Assembly: GCA_002086835.1 (NCBI GenBank)
Contig: MVIG01000004.1
Span: 124,001-188,000, forward strand
DNA from: Mycolicibacterium porcinum
Lineage (GTDB): Bacteria > Actinomycetota > Actinomycetes > Mycobacteriales > Mycobacteriaceae
Length of the DNA: 64,000 bases
Reading direction: 5' to 3'
This document shows positions 48,560 through 58,251 of this stretch, piece by piece (the stretch's first letter is position 1; each line of letters begins with the position of its first letter). The position numbers and the translations under genes are program-made. The notes under the pieces are model-generated. The model was not told the origin of the DNA. It did not search any database and was given only the letters and a program-made list of their open reading frames with translations.

Positions 48560-49767
48560 CCGCGGCGCTGGGCAGCATCGACTCAGCTGCGATCGGTCAG
48601 GAAAAGATCGACTGGGCAGGCCGTTTCATGCCGGTCACCACGTCGATCGCCGCAGACCTGAAGCACAGCGGACTGATCGCCGGGCTACGGATCGGGCTGT
48701 CCCTGGTACTGGAACCCAAGACGGCGAATCTGGCGCTGCGCCTTGCTGAAGCGGGCGCCGACATCTCGGTGTACTCGGACGCGGCCGGCACCCGGGCCGA
48801 TGTCGCTGCGGCACTGGACCGCGCCGGCATCGCCGTATTTGCCCGCGCCGACGGCGATCCGCAAACCGACCATCAGTTGGCGCTCGACTTCCTCGACCGG
48901 CGAAACGATCTGGTGGTCGACGACGGCGCTGCGCTGATCCGGCTGTTGCATGCCGAGCGTCCCGAACTGCTCGAGTCCACCATCGGCGCGTCCGAAGAAA
49001 CCACCAGTGGCCTGTGGCCGCTGCGAAAGATGGAACAGGACAACCTGCTGCGACTCCCGGTCATAGCCGCCAACGACGCTCGCTGCAAGACCCTGTTCGA
49101 CAACGGTTACGGCACCGGGGAATCGACCGTGCTGACCATGTTCGACCTGCTGCAGACCGGCGGATCCGGACTGGCCGTGGCGATCGCAGGATACGGCTAT
49201 GTTGGGCGTGCTGTCGCGCGCGCCGCGAACGCCCTGGGAGCGATCGTCACCGTGGCCGAGTTGGACGCCGTGAAGGCGCTCGAGGCGGTGCACGCGGGCT
49301 TCGCCGTCGCTCCCCTGGTCGAGGTGGCGGCCACGGCCGATCTCTTGATCTCTGCGACGGGCCGCACCCACACCGTCACCTTCGAGCATCTGCTGGCCCT
49401 GCCCGACGGTGCGGCGGTCGCCGTCGCCGGCGGCGTCGATCAGGAGATCGCGATCGATGCGGCCCTCACCCGAGGCGCGAGACGTCACCCCGTCGCCGAT
49501 CGGGTGGCGCGGATCGTCCTGCCCAACGGACGCTCCGTCGTGTTGCTCGACGATGGCAACTGCATCAACTGCACTGCCGGAGAGGGTAACCCGATCGAGA
49601 TCATGGATCTTTCTTTCGGTGTTCAGCTGTCGGCGATCGAGCTGCTGGCCGACCATGGCAGCACGCTGAGTTCCGGTGTCCATCCCCTGCCTGCCTCGGC
49701 TGACGCTCGGGTGGCGCGGATCCGACTGGACAGCCTCGGCATCCGCATCGACGAGGCGACTCCATGA
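48556..49767 (+). CDS. Divergent S-adenosylhomocysteinase-like protein
   Basis: 403 residues, shorter than typical SAH hydrolases (430-495). Clear homology: GASEETTSGLWPLRKM, NDARCKTLFDNGYGTGES (keeping the Lys and Asp-Asn set), NAD loop AIAGYGYVGRAVARA (about 210-224), and the end part with NCTAGEGNPIEIMDLSF. But the HMT stretch bearing the first catalytic His aligns with LEPKTA, and the IGHFD histidine aligns with AGGVDQE, so both usual His residues seem lost. Probably acts on a related thioether nucleoside or by altered chemistry. The alignment was done by eye. Confidence 0.82.
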   Translation: MTAALGSIDSAAIGQEKIDWAGRFMPVTTSIAADLKHSGLIAGLRIGLSLVLEPKTANLALRLAEAGADISVYSDAAGTRADVAAALDRAGIAVFARADGDPQTDHQLALDFLDRRNDLVVDDGAALIRLLHAERPELLESTIGASEETTSGLWPLRKMEQDNLLRLPVIAANDARCKTLFDNGYGTGESTVLTMFDLLQTGGSGLAVAIAGYGYVGRAVARAANALGAIVTVAELDAVKALEAVHAGFAVAPLVEVAATADLLISATGRTHTVTFEHLLALPDGAAVAVAGGVDQEIAIDAALTRGARRHPVADRVARIVLPNGRSVVLLDDGNCINCTAGEGNPIEIMDLSFGVQLSAIELLADHGSTLSSGVHPLPASADARVARIRLDSLGIRIDEATP

Positions 49768-51416
49768 CTCCGGTGCTGGTGCTCGACGACGTCACTGTCA
49801 GCTACGCCTCGGCGGCGCCGGAAGCGGGGCCGGCCCTGTCCGGCGTCAGCCTGCGGGTCGAGGCAGGTGAGCTGATGCTGGTGGCCGGACGTTCCGGCTG
49901 CGGCAAGAGCACCCTGATGCGGGTGATCAACGGTCTGGTGCCGCACGCTTACCGGGCGCAGGTGTCAGGCAGTGTTGTCATCGCCGGCAGTGAGTCCGCG
50001 AATCTGAGCATCCGCACCATCTCCGAGACCGTCGGTACCTTGTTGCAGAATCCCGCCAAACAGGTTGTCGGGCAGACGGTACGGGCCGACCTGGCGTTCG
50101 GCCTGGAGAACCGCGGGATGGCCGCCGAGGACATCGAGGCGAACATCCGCCGGGTGGCGAGCACCCTGGGACTCGACGATGCACTGCTGGCAGCCGCCAC
50201 CCATGAGCTGTCGGGCGGACAACTGCAGCTCGTCGCCTTCGCAGGCATCCTGGTGCTCAATCCTTCGCTGATCGTCATCGACGAACCGCTGGCCAACCTC
50301 GATCCGGAGGCAGCTGACCGGGTGCTGCGGGCCGTCCGAGAGTATGTCGACGGCGGCGGCGCGGCAATCGTGATCGAACACCGCGTGGCCGAAGTGGTGC
50401 CCTTCGCACCCGAGCGCGTGATCTATCTCGAGAACGGAAGTGTCTCCTACAGCGGCGATCTCGACGGCTTCCTGGATACGGCAGATCCGGAGGCCGTCAG
50501 CCTGCCGTTTGCCACCCTGGTGGGCCTGGCTCACTCGCTGAGCCCGCAGACCGCCGCGGCAGGGCTGACACCGGGCCCAGTACGGGTGAGTTATACCGAC
50601 GCGGTCCTGGGTTACGGGACCACCCAGGTGCTTGCCAAGGTGGATGCCGACCTGCGTGCCGGGCAACGCATCGGGGTACTCGGCCGCAACGGCGCCGGGA
50701 AATCCACGCTGCTACGCGCCGCGGTCGGACTGGTCGACGTCGCTGCTGGCAGTGTGCGGCTGGTGGACAGAGCGGTCGCCGACTATTCGGCTGCCGAACT
50801 CGCCGCGCTCTGCGGATATCTTTTTCAGAACCCGGCCCAGGCCCTGTTCGCCGCAACCGTGGCCGACGAACTCGCGTTCGGACCGCGGAATCTGGGCTTC
50901 GAGCCCGCCGAGGTCGACCGGATCTCCGCCGAGGTGCTCGCGGCCGTCGGCCTGGCCGACATACCGGGCATACTCGACCGGCCGCCCCGCACCCTGTCCT
51001 TCGGTGAACAACGCCGGCTGGCGCTGGCGCTCGCGCTGAGCCTGAAACCGCGCGTGCTCATCCTCGACGAGCCGACCGCGGGCCAGGACGAACGTTCGTC
51101 GAACCATTTCCTCGATGCCATCTGGGCGCTGCCCAGCGTGGACAGCGTCTACTTCATCACCCATGACGTCGACCTCGCACTGTGGCGGTCCGACCGGATC
51201 CTGGTCATAGACAGTGGATCGATATTGGCCGACGGTCCGCCCATCGACATCGTCCACGATGCGTCCTTGTGGCACAGCGGTGATCCAGCGGATGCCACAG
51301 CAGTTCTGCGCGAGACCGATTACGTGCGCGCCGTCCGCAACATCACCCCCACGCCGCAATCCATTCCGCCACCGCACGAACTGGCTCGAACGCTCAGCCC
51401 GGTAGCAACCGGTTGA
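49764..51416 (+). CDS. ECF transporter duplicated ATPase
   Basis: 550 residues, two ABC ATPase halves fused: Walker A GRSGCGKST (about 33-41) and GRNGAGKST (about 308-316), Walker B SLIVIDEP and VLILDEP, signatures LSGGQLQL and, in the second half, a poor LSFGEQRR. Powers an energy-coupling-factor importer together with the S and T genes that follow. ATG overlaps the preceding stop. Confidence 0.9.
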   Translation: MTPVLVLDDVTVSYASAAPEAGPALSGVSLRVEAGELMLVAGRSGCGKSTLMRVINGLVPHAYRAQVSGSVVIAGSESANLSIRTISETVGTLLQNPAKQVVGQTVRADLAFGLENRGMAAEDIEANIRRVASTLGLDDALLAAATHELSGGQLQLVAFAGILVLNPSLIVIDEPLANLDPEAADRVLRAVREYVDGGGAAIVIEHRVAEVVPFAPERVIYLENGSVSYSGDLDGFLDTADPEAVSLPFATLVGLAHSLSPQTAAAGLTPGPVRVSYTDAVLGYGTTQVLAKVDADLRAGQRIGVLGRNGAGKSTLLRAAVGLVDVAAGSVRLVDRAVADYSAAELAALCGYLFQNPAQALFAATVADELAFGPRNLGFEPAEVDRISAEVLAAVGLADIPGILDRPPRTLSFGEQRRLALALALSLKPRVLILDEPTAGQDERSSNHFLDAIWALPSVDSVYFITHDVDLALWRSDRILVIDSGSILADGPPIDIVHDASLWHSGDPADATAVLRETDYVRAVRNITPTPQSIPPPHELARTLSPVATG

Positions 51417-51451
51417 CCCCCAATCACCCCTCGAAATCCAACGGAGTCACC

Positions 51452-52015
51452 ATGACCACCAACAGCCTGCCCATACCCGCCAAACCGTGGACCGTCAGTT
51501 CCCGCACCATCGTGTTCGGCGCGGTGGGAGCGGCGCTCTACGGCGCACTCGGCGTGTTCAGCTTCATCATCCCGGGCACCGCCAATGTGGCAATCCGCCC
51601 GGCGCTGGCGATCATTCCGTTCGTCGGCCTCCGGTTCGGACCGGTCGCGGGGTTCTTCACCGGTTTGGTCGGCAACGCGATCGTCGATCAGATCCAGGGC
51701 TTCGGTTTCCTGACGTACTGGAACTGGAGCCTGGCCAACGGATTGATCGGCCTCATCGCGGGGCTGTTGGCCCACTACACACCTGAGCCCGCGGTGCGGT
51801 CCCGCCGGCTTGCGCGGCTGGCGGTGATCGTGATCGTCGCGGTCATCGGCGGCCTGGCGTTCACGGTGACCGATATCTTCCTCGGCAACACCTTCGTCTA
51901 CTGGCTCACCGCGGCGTACCTGCCCGCGGTGCTCAATACCGCACTGGTGTCGCTGCTTCTGGTTCCGGTTCTGGACAAGGCCTGGGAGCCGCTGGCCCAA
52001 CGCGCCGGACGCTGA
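51452..52015 (+). CDS. ECF transporter substrate-binding S component
   Basis: 187 residues from the ATG with GGAG upstream (an upstream extension is open but less likely). About six hydrophobic segments; N-terminal TIVFGAVGAALYGALGVF and IRPALAIIPFVGLRFGPVAGFFTGLVGN are typical of the S component fold with its AxxxA-type helix 1. Sets substrate specificity. The substrate is not known; neighbours suggest a sulfur-containing nucleoside or related compound. Confidence 0.85.
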   Translation: MTTNSLPIPAKPWTVSSRTIVFGAVGAALYGALGVFSFIIPGTANVAIRPALAIIPFVGLRFGPVAGFFTGLVGNAIVDQIQGFGFLTYWNWSLANGLIGLIAGLLAHYTPEPAVRSRRLARLAVIVIVAVIGGLAFTVTDIFLGNTFVYWLTAAYLPAVLNTALVSLLLVPVLDKAWEPLAQRAGR

Positions 52016-52824
52016 TGGAATCGGTGCGGTATCTAGCCGGGGATTCCTTCCTCGGCCGGCGGGACCCGAGAGTGCTGATTCTCGTCCCGGCGCTGACCGT
52101 GGTGACCGTCGCCCTGATCCAGGATCTGCGGTTGATGGCGCCCGCAGCGGCGATCGCGCTCGGCTACTACGCCTCGGCGCGAATTCCGTTCGCCGCAGTG
52201 CGGGCGAACTGGGCATTCGTCGCATTGTTCGTGGTGATCCTCGCCGGGGTGAACGGACTCATCGCCGGGACGCAGCAGTACCACTCATCCACGATGTTCG
52301 CTATTCCTGTTATCGGCGTACCGGTTTCGTCCGCCGCGATCGCGTATGCCGCCACCATGCTGCTGCGGTTCCTGGCGATCACCGCGACCGGGTTTCCACT
52401 GGCGTTCGCCATCCGGCCCGGAGATCTTGCGGTGGCGTTCGCCCGGCTCGGCGTTCCGGCTAGGTTCGCCTACGCCATCGACCTGACCTTCAGATTCGTC
52501 CCGACCGTCTCGGCCAGCCTTCACGAAACCATCGCCGCGCAACGACTCCGCGGCTATGAGGTGGCCGGCACCCGGAACCCGGTGCGTCGTATCCGGCAAC
52601 TCAGGCCGCTCATCGTGCCGGTGACGGTCAGTGCGTTCGTCGACGCCGAGGACGTCGCCGACGCCCTGGATCTGCGGGGATTCGGTGCCCAGCGCCGAAC
52701 ATGGTTGCGCACCATTCATTTCGGCGCCGTCGACCTGGCAGTCATCGGTGCCTTCGCGCTGGCCACGATCCTTGCCGTCGTCGCGACGGTGTCAGGCACC
52801 ATGCCTGGGCTGTGGTACTGGTGA
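52015..52824 (+). CDS. ECF transporter transmembrane T component
   Basis: 269 residues, several membrane segments, and two coupling motifs AQRLRGYEV and ALDLRGFGA in the cytoplasmic helices that contact the ATPases. ATG overlaps the S-component stop (TGATG). Completes a dedicated A-S-T ECF set. Confidence 0.88.
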   Translation: MESVRYLAGDSFLGRRDPRVLILVPALTVVTVALIQDLRLMAPAAAIALGYYASARIPFAAVRANWAFVALFVVILAGVNGLIAGTQQYHSSTMFAIPVIGVPVSSAAIAYAATMLLRFLAITATGFPLAFAIRPGDLAVAFARLGVPARFAYAIDLTFRFVPTVSASLHETIAAQRLRGYEVAGTRNPVRRIRQLRPLIVPVTVSAFVDAEDVADALDLRGFGAQRRTWLRTIHFGAVDLAVIGAFALATILAVVATVSGTMPGLWYW

Positions 52825-54122
52825 GCGTCACGATCCACACCGCGCCGTGGCTACTCACCGGACGCGGTGACCCGATCCGGCACGGCGCCGTGGTGATCGC
52901 GGACACCCACATCGCCGCGGTCGGGCCGCTCACCGACGTCCTGCGCAGGTTCGACGACACCGATGTCGTCGAGTGGCAGGGTGTGCTCATCCCGGGACTT
53001 GTCAACGCGCACACCCATCTCCAGTACTCCGGTATGGCCGACATCGGCACCCGCGGCTACGCCAGCTTCGAGGAGTGGTCCGAGGTGTTCGAACAGTCTT
53101 ACGAGGCGGCGAACAGCCTGGCCGACGGTTGGCGTCCGGCAGCGGCGGCCGGGCTTCGCACCATGCTGGCCAGCGGGACGACCGCCGCGGGCGATGTGGT
53201 CACGCACGCAGAGGCACTCGACGTGCTACGAACGGGCGGCTTGCACGGCGTCGCGTACTGGGAAGTGATGGCATGGCACGCCCCGGACTGGACCGACCGT
53301 GGTCGCGCCGCCACCCTGAGACTGCTTGAGGAGCAGGGCGCCACCGGCGATGCGGCCGTTGGACTTTCCCCGCATGCCCCTTATTCACTCGACACCGAGG
53401 TGCTGCGCGACCTCGGCACCCTGAGCCGTCGACGCGGCCTGCGCAGCCACCTGCATCTGGCCGAATCGGCTGCCGAGCACGACTTCGTCGCACACGGTTC
53501 CGGCGCACTGGCCGAGCAGTGGCGGGCCTGGGGCTTCGGCGGGTTCGAACTGTTGCGCCGCGGCGGGGTGAACCTCAGCGCGGTGTCCTACGCCGAGTCC
53601 GTGGCTGCTCTGGGCCCCGATACCCATATCGCGCACGGCATCTATGTCGACGCCGATGACCGTGCCACGCTGCGACGGCATTCGACCGCCGTGGCGCTGT
53701 GCCCGAGATCAAACGCCGCGTTGGGACTCGCGGAGGCGCCGGTGGCCGATTACCTGAGAGAAGGAAATATTGTTGCGGTGGGGACAGATTCGTTGTCCTC
53801 AAGCCCATCACTGGATGTGCTCGCCGATACCGCATCGCTGTACCGGATCGCGCGCAGCCAGGGCTACCACGAATCCGACCTGCACCGGCGCCTGTTCGCT
53901 GCGGTCACCGAGGGCGGCGCCGCGGCCTTGGGGATGTCACATCGAATCGGGACGCTGGAACCCGGCAAACTGGCCGACTTCGCCGTGCTGGAGGTCGACG
54001 CCCGACGTGGCCGAGACGTGCTGGCCACGATCGTCGAGGCCGGCGAGGGGTCGGCGATCGGCACGGTGATCGCCGGCACGATCCGATTCGACCGTGCCGG
54101 TGAACGCACGCCGGCGGTTTAG
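52821..54122 (+). CDS. Amidohydrolase, SAH/MTA-deaminase-like (TrzA/AtzB family)
   Basis: 433 residues from a GTG overlapping the T-component stop. Metal-dependent amidohydrolase: VNAHTHLQYSG (HxH), GLSPHAPYS, HLHLAESAAEHDF, and VGTDSLSSSPSLD. This family deaminates adenine-type groups (methylthioadenosine, S-adenosylhomocysteine) or other heterocycles such as triazines. Next to SAHH-like proteins, deamination of an imported adenosyl thioether is the best guess. Not proven by sequence. Confidence 0.8.
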   Translation: MSVTIHTAPWLLTGRGDPIRHGAVVIADTHIAAVGPLTDVLRRFDDTDVVEWQGVLIPGLVNAHTHLQYSGMADIGTRGYASFEEWSEVFEQSYEAANSLADGWRPAAAAGLRTMLASGTTAAGDVVTHAEALDVLRTGGLHGVAYWEVMAWHAPDWTDRGRAATLRLLEEQGATGDAAVGLSPHAPYSLDTEVLRDLGTLSRRRGLRSHLHLAESAAEHDFVAHGSGALAEQWRAWGFGGFELLRRGGVNLSAVSYAESVAALGPDTHIAHGIYVDADDRATLRRHSTAVALCPRSNAALGLAEAPVADYLREGNIVAVGTDSLSSSPSLDVLADTASLYRIARSQGYHESDLHRRLFAAVTEGGAAALGMSHRIGTLEPGKLADFAVLEVDARRGRDVLATIVEAGEGSAIGTVIAGTIRFDRAGERTPAV

Positions 54123-54180
54123 ATCACCGCTGGTTTATCGGTTGTCCGCGGCCGGCTCCGGTGGCAGCGTTGCCAGGCTG

Positions 54181-55287
54181 ATGAGCATTCACCTGCACTG
54201 GTACCTACCCACCAACGGAGACAGCCGCGACATCGTCGGGTCGGGCGACGATTCGCACCTGGCGGTCGGTCCGTCGGCCAGCAGAATCCGCCCACCGACA
54301 ATCGAATACCTGACCGAAGTCGCCCGCACGGCAGAACTTCTCGGCTTCGAAGCGGTACTGACGCCCACCGGGACCTGGTGTGAAGACGCCTGGATCACCA
54401 CGGCGGCGCTGAGCCAGGCCACCACCCGGCTCAAATTCCTGGTGGCGTTCCGTCCCGGGTTCATCTCGCCGACGCTGGCGGCCCACCAGGCCGCCACCTT
54501 CCAGCGCATCTCCGGTGGACGGCTCCTGCTCAACATCGTCACCGGTGGCGACCCGGTGGAACAGGCCCGCTTCGGTGACCATCTCAGCCACGACGAGCGG
54601 TACCGGCGAACCGGCGAATTTCTGGATGTGGTGCGCGGTGTGAGTACCGCCCCGGCGGGAACCACCTTCGACTTCGACGGGCAGCATTACCGGATTTCCG
54701 GCGCCCGCATCGATTTCGGCGACTGGGATCCGCCGCAGATCTTCTTCGGCGGTGCCTCGCCGGCGGCAGAGGAGGTGGCCGCCCGGTCTGTCGACACCTA
54801 CCTGGCCTGGGGCGAGACACCGGCCCAGATCGCCGAGCGGCTGCAGCGGTTGCGGGCCCGCTCAACAGCTCTCGGCCGGACCCTGCAGTTCGGGATCCGG
54901 CTGCATGTGATCAGCCGGGACACTTCCGAACAGGCATGGGCACATGCCGAGCGGCTGCTGGGCGCGATCAGCGAGGAACGGATCAGATCGGCTCAAGAGG
55001 TGCTGGCCCGCACGGAATCGGTGGGACAACAACGGATGACCGCGCTGCACGAGGGCAGCACAGCCGATCTTGAGATCTCCCCCAACCTGTGGGCCGGCTA
55101 CGGCCTGGTCCGTGGTGGGGCCGGTACCGCGCTCGTCGGCAGTCACACCGAGGTCGCCGACCGCATCAGCGAGTACCACGAACTGGGCATCGACCACTTC
55201 ATCCTGTCCGGGCAACCTCACGTCGAAGAAGCTTTCTGGTTCGCCGAAGGTGCCGGATCGATCCTGCGTGCACGGGGACTCGTATGA
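54181..55287 (+). CDS. Luciferase-like FMN monooxygenase, SsuD (alkanesulfonate) type
   Basis: 368 residues from MSIHLHWYLPTNGD, closely matching the start of SsuD enzymes, with GTWCEDAW (the Cys near the active site in SsuD), FRPGFISPTLAAHQAATF, and HPHV-like SGQPHVEEAF at the end. Uses reduced flavin and oxygen to desulfonate alkyl sulfonates or oxidise thioethers. No ssuABC or flavin reductase is adjacent, so flavin must come from elsewhere. 58 nt after the amidohydrolase; stop overlaps the next start. Confidence 0.82.
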   Translation: MSIHLHWYLPTNGDSRDIVGSGDDSHLAVGPSASRIRPPTIEYLTEVARTAELLGFEAVLTPTGTWCEDAWITTAALSQATTRLKFLVAFRPGFISPTLAAHQAATFQRISGGRLLLNIVTGGDPVEQARFGDHLSHDERYRRTGEFLDVVRGVSTAPAGTTFDFDGQHYRISGARIDFGDWDPPQIFFGGASPAAEEVAARSVDTYLAWGETPAQIAERLQRLRARSTALGRTLQFGIRLHVISRDTSEQAWAHAERLLGAISEERIRSAQEVLARTESVGQQRMTALHEGSTADLEISPNLWAGYGLVRGGAGTALVGSHTEVADRISEYHELGIDHFILSGQPHVEEAFWFAEGAGSILRARGLV

Positions 55288-56511
55288 GTCCGGCACACAA
55301 CGACATCCGGGTGCTCGACACCGAGAACGATCTGATCGGTGCGCTCAACCTGTTCCGCACCGCGATGGTCGGATTCCCTCCGCTGAGCGGCTTGGCACCC
55401 GGACGGATCCACACCCTGCTGGAGCCAGGGCGGACCCTCGGCGCGTTCGTCGACGGCACACTGGTCGGCACCACCGATTCGGCCACCAGCACGCTCACCC
55501 TGCCCGGCGGCAAGGTGGTCGGGCATGCGGCCGTCACCCACGTCGGCGTCCTACCGACCTTCACCCGGCGTGGGGTGGCCACCGGTCTGCTCCGCCATCA
55601 GTTGCGCCAGATCCGGGACCGGGGCGAGGTGGTCGCAACGCTGCGGGCATCCGAGGCCACCATCTACGGACGATTCGGGTACGGCGTGGCCAGTTCCTCG
55701 GCTGCCGTCGAGGTCCTGACCCGGCGTGCCCGCCTGCGACCCGGTGTCGGCGCGGGCGGGCCGGTGCGGCTGATCGGACCGGACGAATCCTGGCGGTTGC
55801 TGCCGCAGATCTTCGCGGACAACCGCCCCGAACGCCCCGGCACCATCGACCGTCCCGCAGTGTGGTGGGAGTCCCAGCGGCTGCGTGCCGAGAGTTCCAC
55901 CGGGCCCAGCTATGTCGCGGTTCACGGTGAACCCGGTTCCGAGACCGGGTTCGTCAGGTATCACCCAGTGGATACCGAGGCGTGGTTCGTCAGCGAGCAA
56001 CGAACCGTGGTGGTCGACGACTTCTTCGCTCCCACCGACGATGCCTACCTGGGCCTGCTTCGCCATCTCCTCGACCTCGACCTCATCGAGCGTTTGGTCT
56101 TCCAGATGCTGCCCACCGACGACCCGCTGCCCTGGCTGCTCGCCGACCGACGCGCAGCTCGGGTCACCGGTACCCGCGACGAGACCTGGTTGCGGGTCAT
56201 CGACGCCCCGGCGGCCCTGGGTGGACGCACCTACGCCGATGTGGGTGAACTCACCCTCAAAGTGGACGATGCACTGCTGCAGGAGAATTCCGGAACCTAT
56301 GCGATCTCGGGGGGCCGGCGCGCAGCGGGTCGGCGGTCCCGCGCAGCTGGAAGCCGGCGCCGACGCCCTGGCGGCCGCGCTGCTGGGCGCCACGTCATGG
56401 CATGCTCTCGCGCTGAGCGGATTGGTCAGGGTCAACGACGCGAGCGCGCTCGCCACCGCGGACCGCCTCTTCAACGTTCCGGCTCAGCCGCACACCGGCA
56501 TCTTCTTCTGA
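55284..56511 (+). pseudogene. Eis-like GNAT acetyltransferase, frameshifted near the C-terminus
   Basis: Starts with ATG overlapping the monooxygenase stop. Matches enhanced-intracellular-survival (Eis) type: N-terminal GNAT with VGVLPTFTRRGVATGLL, ATIYGRFGYG, then a second GNAT and a C-terminal SCP2-like part. After TYAIS the frame meets six Gs (56309-56314); the family-like end (GAGAQRVGG...ADRLFNVPAQPHTGIFF, stop 56509-56511) is in the +1 frame, so one G too many. Read straight, translation runs into a basic tail to 56636 over the next gene. In Eis the C-terminal carboxylate helps catalysis, so the shift should matter. Could be sequencing error, phase variation or decay. Confidence 0.75.
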
Positions 56512-56622
56512 TCCGGAACCGACCTGCCGATAACTTCGGACTGATCGAAATCGTTGTTCGCCAGATCATTCTGGCCAACGATGAACCCATGAGATCGGCG
56601 CCCGCGCAGCAACACACGCACG

Positions 56623-58251
56623 ATGACGCTGTTTGACGTCACCGATCTCGCCGTCACAATTCACACCGGGAACCGCGCTCGCGGGCGGCGAGTGGTGCAG
56701 GTGGTCGAGCAGATCGGTTTCTCGGTGGAGCCCGGCCAGACCGCCGCCATCGTCGGTGAATCCGGTTCGGGCAAGAGCGTTTCGCTGCTGGCAGCCACCC
56801 GCCTCCTCGGTCCGCACGCCGAGGTGACCGGTTCTGCCCGATTCGCCGGACGCGATCTTCTCGGACTGCCGGACAGGGAATTGCGCCGAATCCTCGGCAA
56901 GGACATCGGTTTCGTCTTCCAAGATCCGCAGAGCAATCTGCACCCGTTCAAGACCATCGGCGCCCAGATCGATGAGGTGTTGCGGATCCATACGCGGACA
57001 GGTCGCGCACAACGACGCGAGCGGGTGGAGGAACTCCTCGACGAGGTGGGCATCATCGATCCTTCGGTTGCCTACCGCAGCTATCCCGCCGAGTTCTCCG
57101 GCGGTATGCGCCAACGGGCGATGATCGCGATGGCCATCGCGCTGAATCCGGCGCTCATCATCGCCGACGAACCGACGACCGCCCTGGACGTGAGCGTGCA
57201 GGCCGGCATCCTGAATCTGCTCAAGCGACTGCAACGCGAGCACGGCACCGCGATCCTGTTCGTCAGCCACGACCTCGGCGTGGTGCACGAGATCGCCGAC
57301 ACGGTCACCGTCGTCAAGGACGGCCGGGTGGTGGAAAGCGGTCCCCGGGAAGAGATCTACCAGCGGCCGAAGGAGCAGTACACCCGTGACCTGTTGTCGG
57401 CATCACTGTTGCACACCGTCGACACCGGACACCTGGCGCGGCCGGCCGAACCGGGTCATCCGACCGAACCTCTGCTGACCGTGCGCGGTCTGCGCAAGAG
57501 CTACCCCACCCGGAGCCGCCGGGACCGCAGGACCGTGGTCGACGCGCTCGACTTCACCGTCAACCCCGGTGAGATCGTGGGCCTGGTCGGTGAATCAGGC
57601 TCAGGCAAGTCGACAGTCGGGCGGATCGTCGCCGGGCTGCAGTACGCCGATTCCGGTGAGATCACGCTGGCCGGAGTACGCTTCCCGACCGGGCCCGGGG
57701 ATGGAGTGCCGGCACTGCCCGCCGCTGCCCGCCGGGACGTGCAGCTCGTCTTCCAAGATCCCTACTCCAGCCTCAACCCGCGCCGCACTGTGGGACGGTC
57801 CGTCGCCGAGCCGCTGCGCGCGCAGCAGGTCGACGAGACCATGATCGCCGCCCGGGTACACCGCGCCGCCGACGACGCGCGACTGTCCCGTTCCCTGTTG
57901 GACCGCTACCCCGCCGAGCTGTCCGGCGGGCAACGACAGCGTGCGGCGATCGCTCGAGCGCTCGTCTTGCAGCCCCGGCTGATCGTCGCCGACGAGGCGC
58001 TGTCGTCCCTGGATGTCACGACCCAGAGCGAGATCATTTCGCTTGTCCTGCAGCTGTCCCGGGAGCAGCACACGGCGTTCCTGTTCATCACCCACGACCT
58101 TGGTGTGGTGGCCTCGATCGCGGACCGGGTGATCGTGCTGGGGCCGGACGGGGTACAGGAGGTCGGCGCCACTGCCGAGGTCTTCGCGAACCCTCGCTCG
58201 GCCTATACCCGCACGCTGCTCGACGCGATTCCACGTCTGAAGGCCTCATGA
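56623..58251 (+). CDS. Fused peptide/nickel-type ABC ATPase (DppD-DppF)
   Basis: 542 residues with two ATPase halves of the oligopeptide/dipeptide/nickel family: Walker A GESGSGKS (twice), signatures FSGGMRQR and LSGGQRQR, Walker B LIIADEPTTALDV and LIVADEALSSLDV, and the family end motif YTR(D/T)LL in each half. The normal two subunits are joined in one chain. Overlaps the permease gene after it by 4 nt. Confidence 0.9.
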   Translation: MTLFDVTDLAVTIHTGNRARGRRVVQVVEQIGFSVEPGQTAAIVGESGSGKSVSLLAATRLLGPHAEVTGSARFAGRDLLGLPDRELRRILGKDIGFVFQDPQSNLHPFKTIGAQIDEVLRIHTRTGRAQRRERVEELLDEVGIIDPSVAYRSYPAEFSGGMRQRAMIAMAIALNPALIIADEPTTALDVSVQAGILNLLKRLQREHGTAILFVSHDLGVVHEIADTVTVVKDGRVVESGPREEIYQRPKEQYTRDLLSASLLHTVDTGHLARPAEPGHPTEPLLTVRGLRKSYPTRSRRDRRTVVDALDFTVNPGEIVGLVGESGSGKSTVGRIVAGLQYADSGEITLAGVRFPTGPGDGVPALPAAARRDVQLVFQDPYSSLNPRRTVGRSVAEPLRAQQVDETMIAARVHRAADDARLSRSLLDRYPAELSGGQRQRAAIARALVLQPRLIVADEALSSLDVTTQSEIISLVLQLSREQHTAFLFITHDLGVVASIADRVIVLGPDGVQEVGATAEVFANPRSAYTRTLLDAIPRLKAS

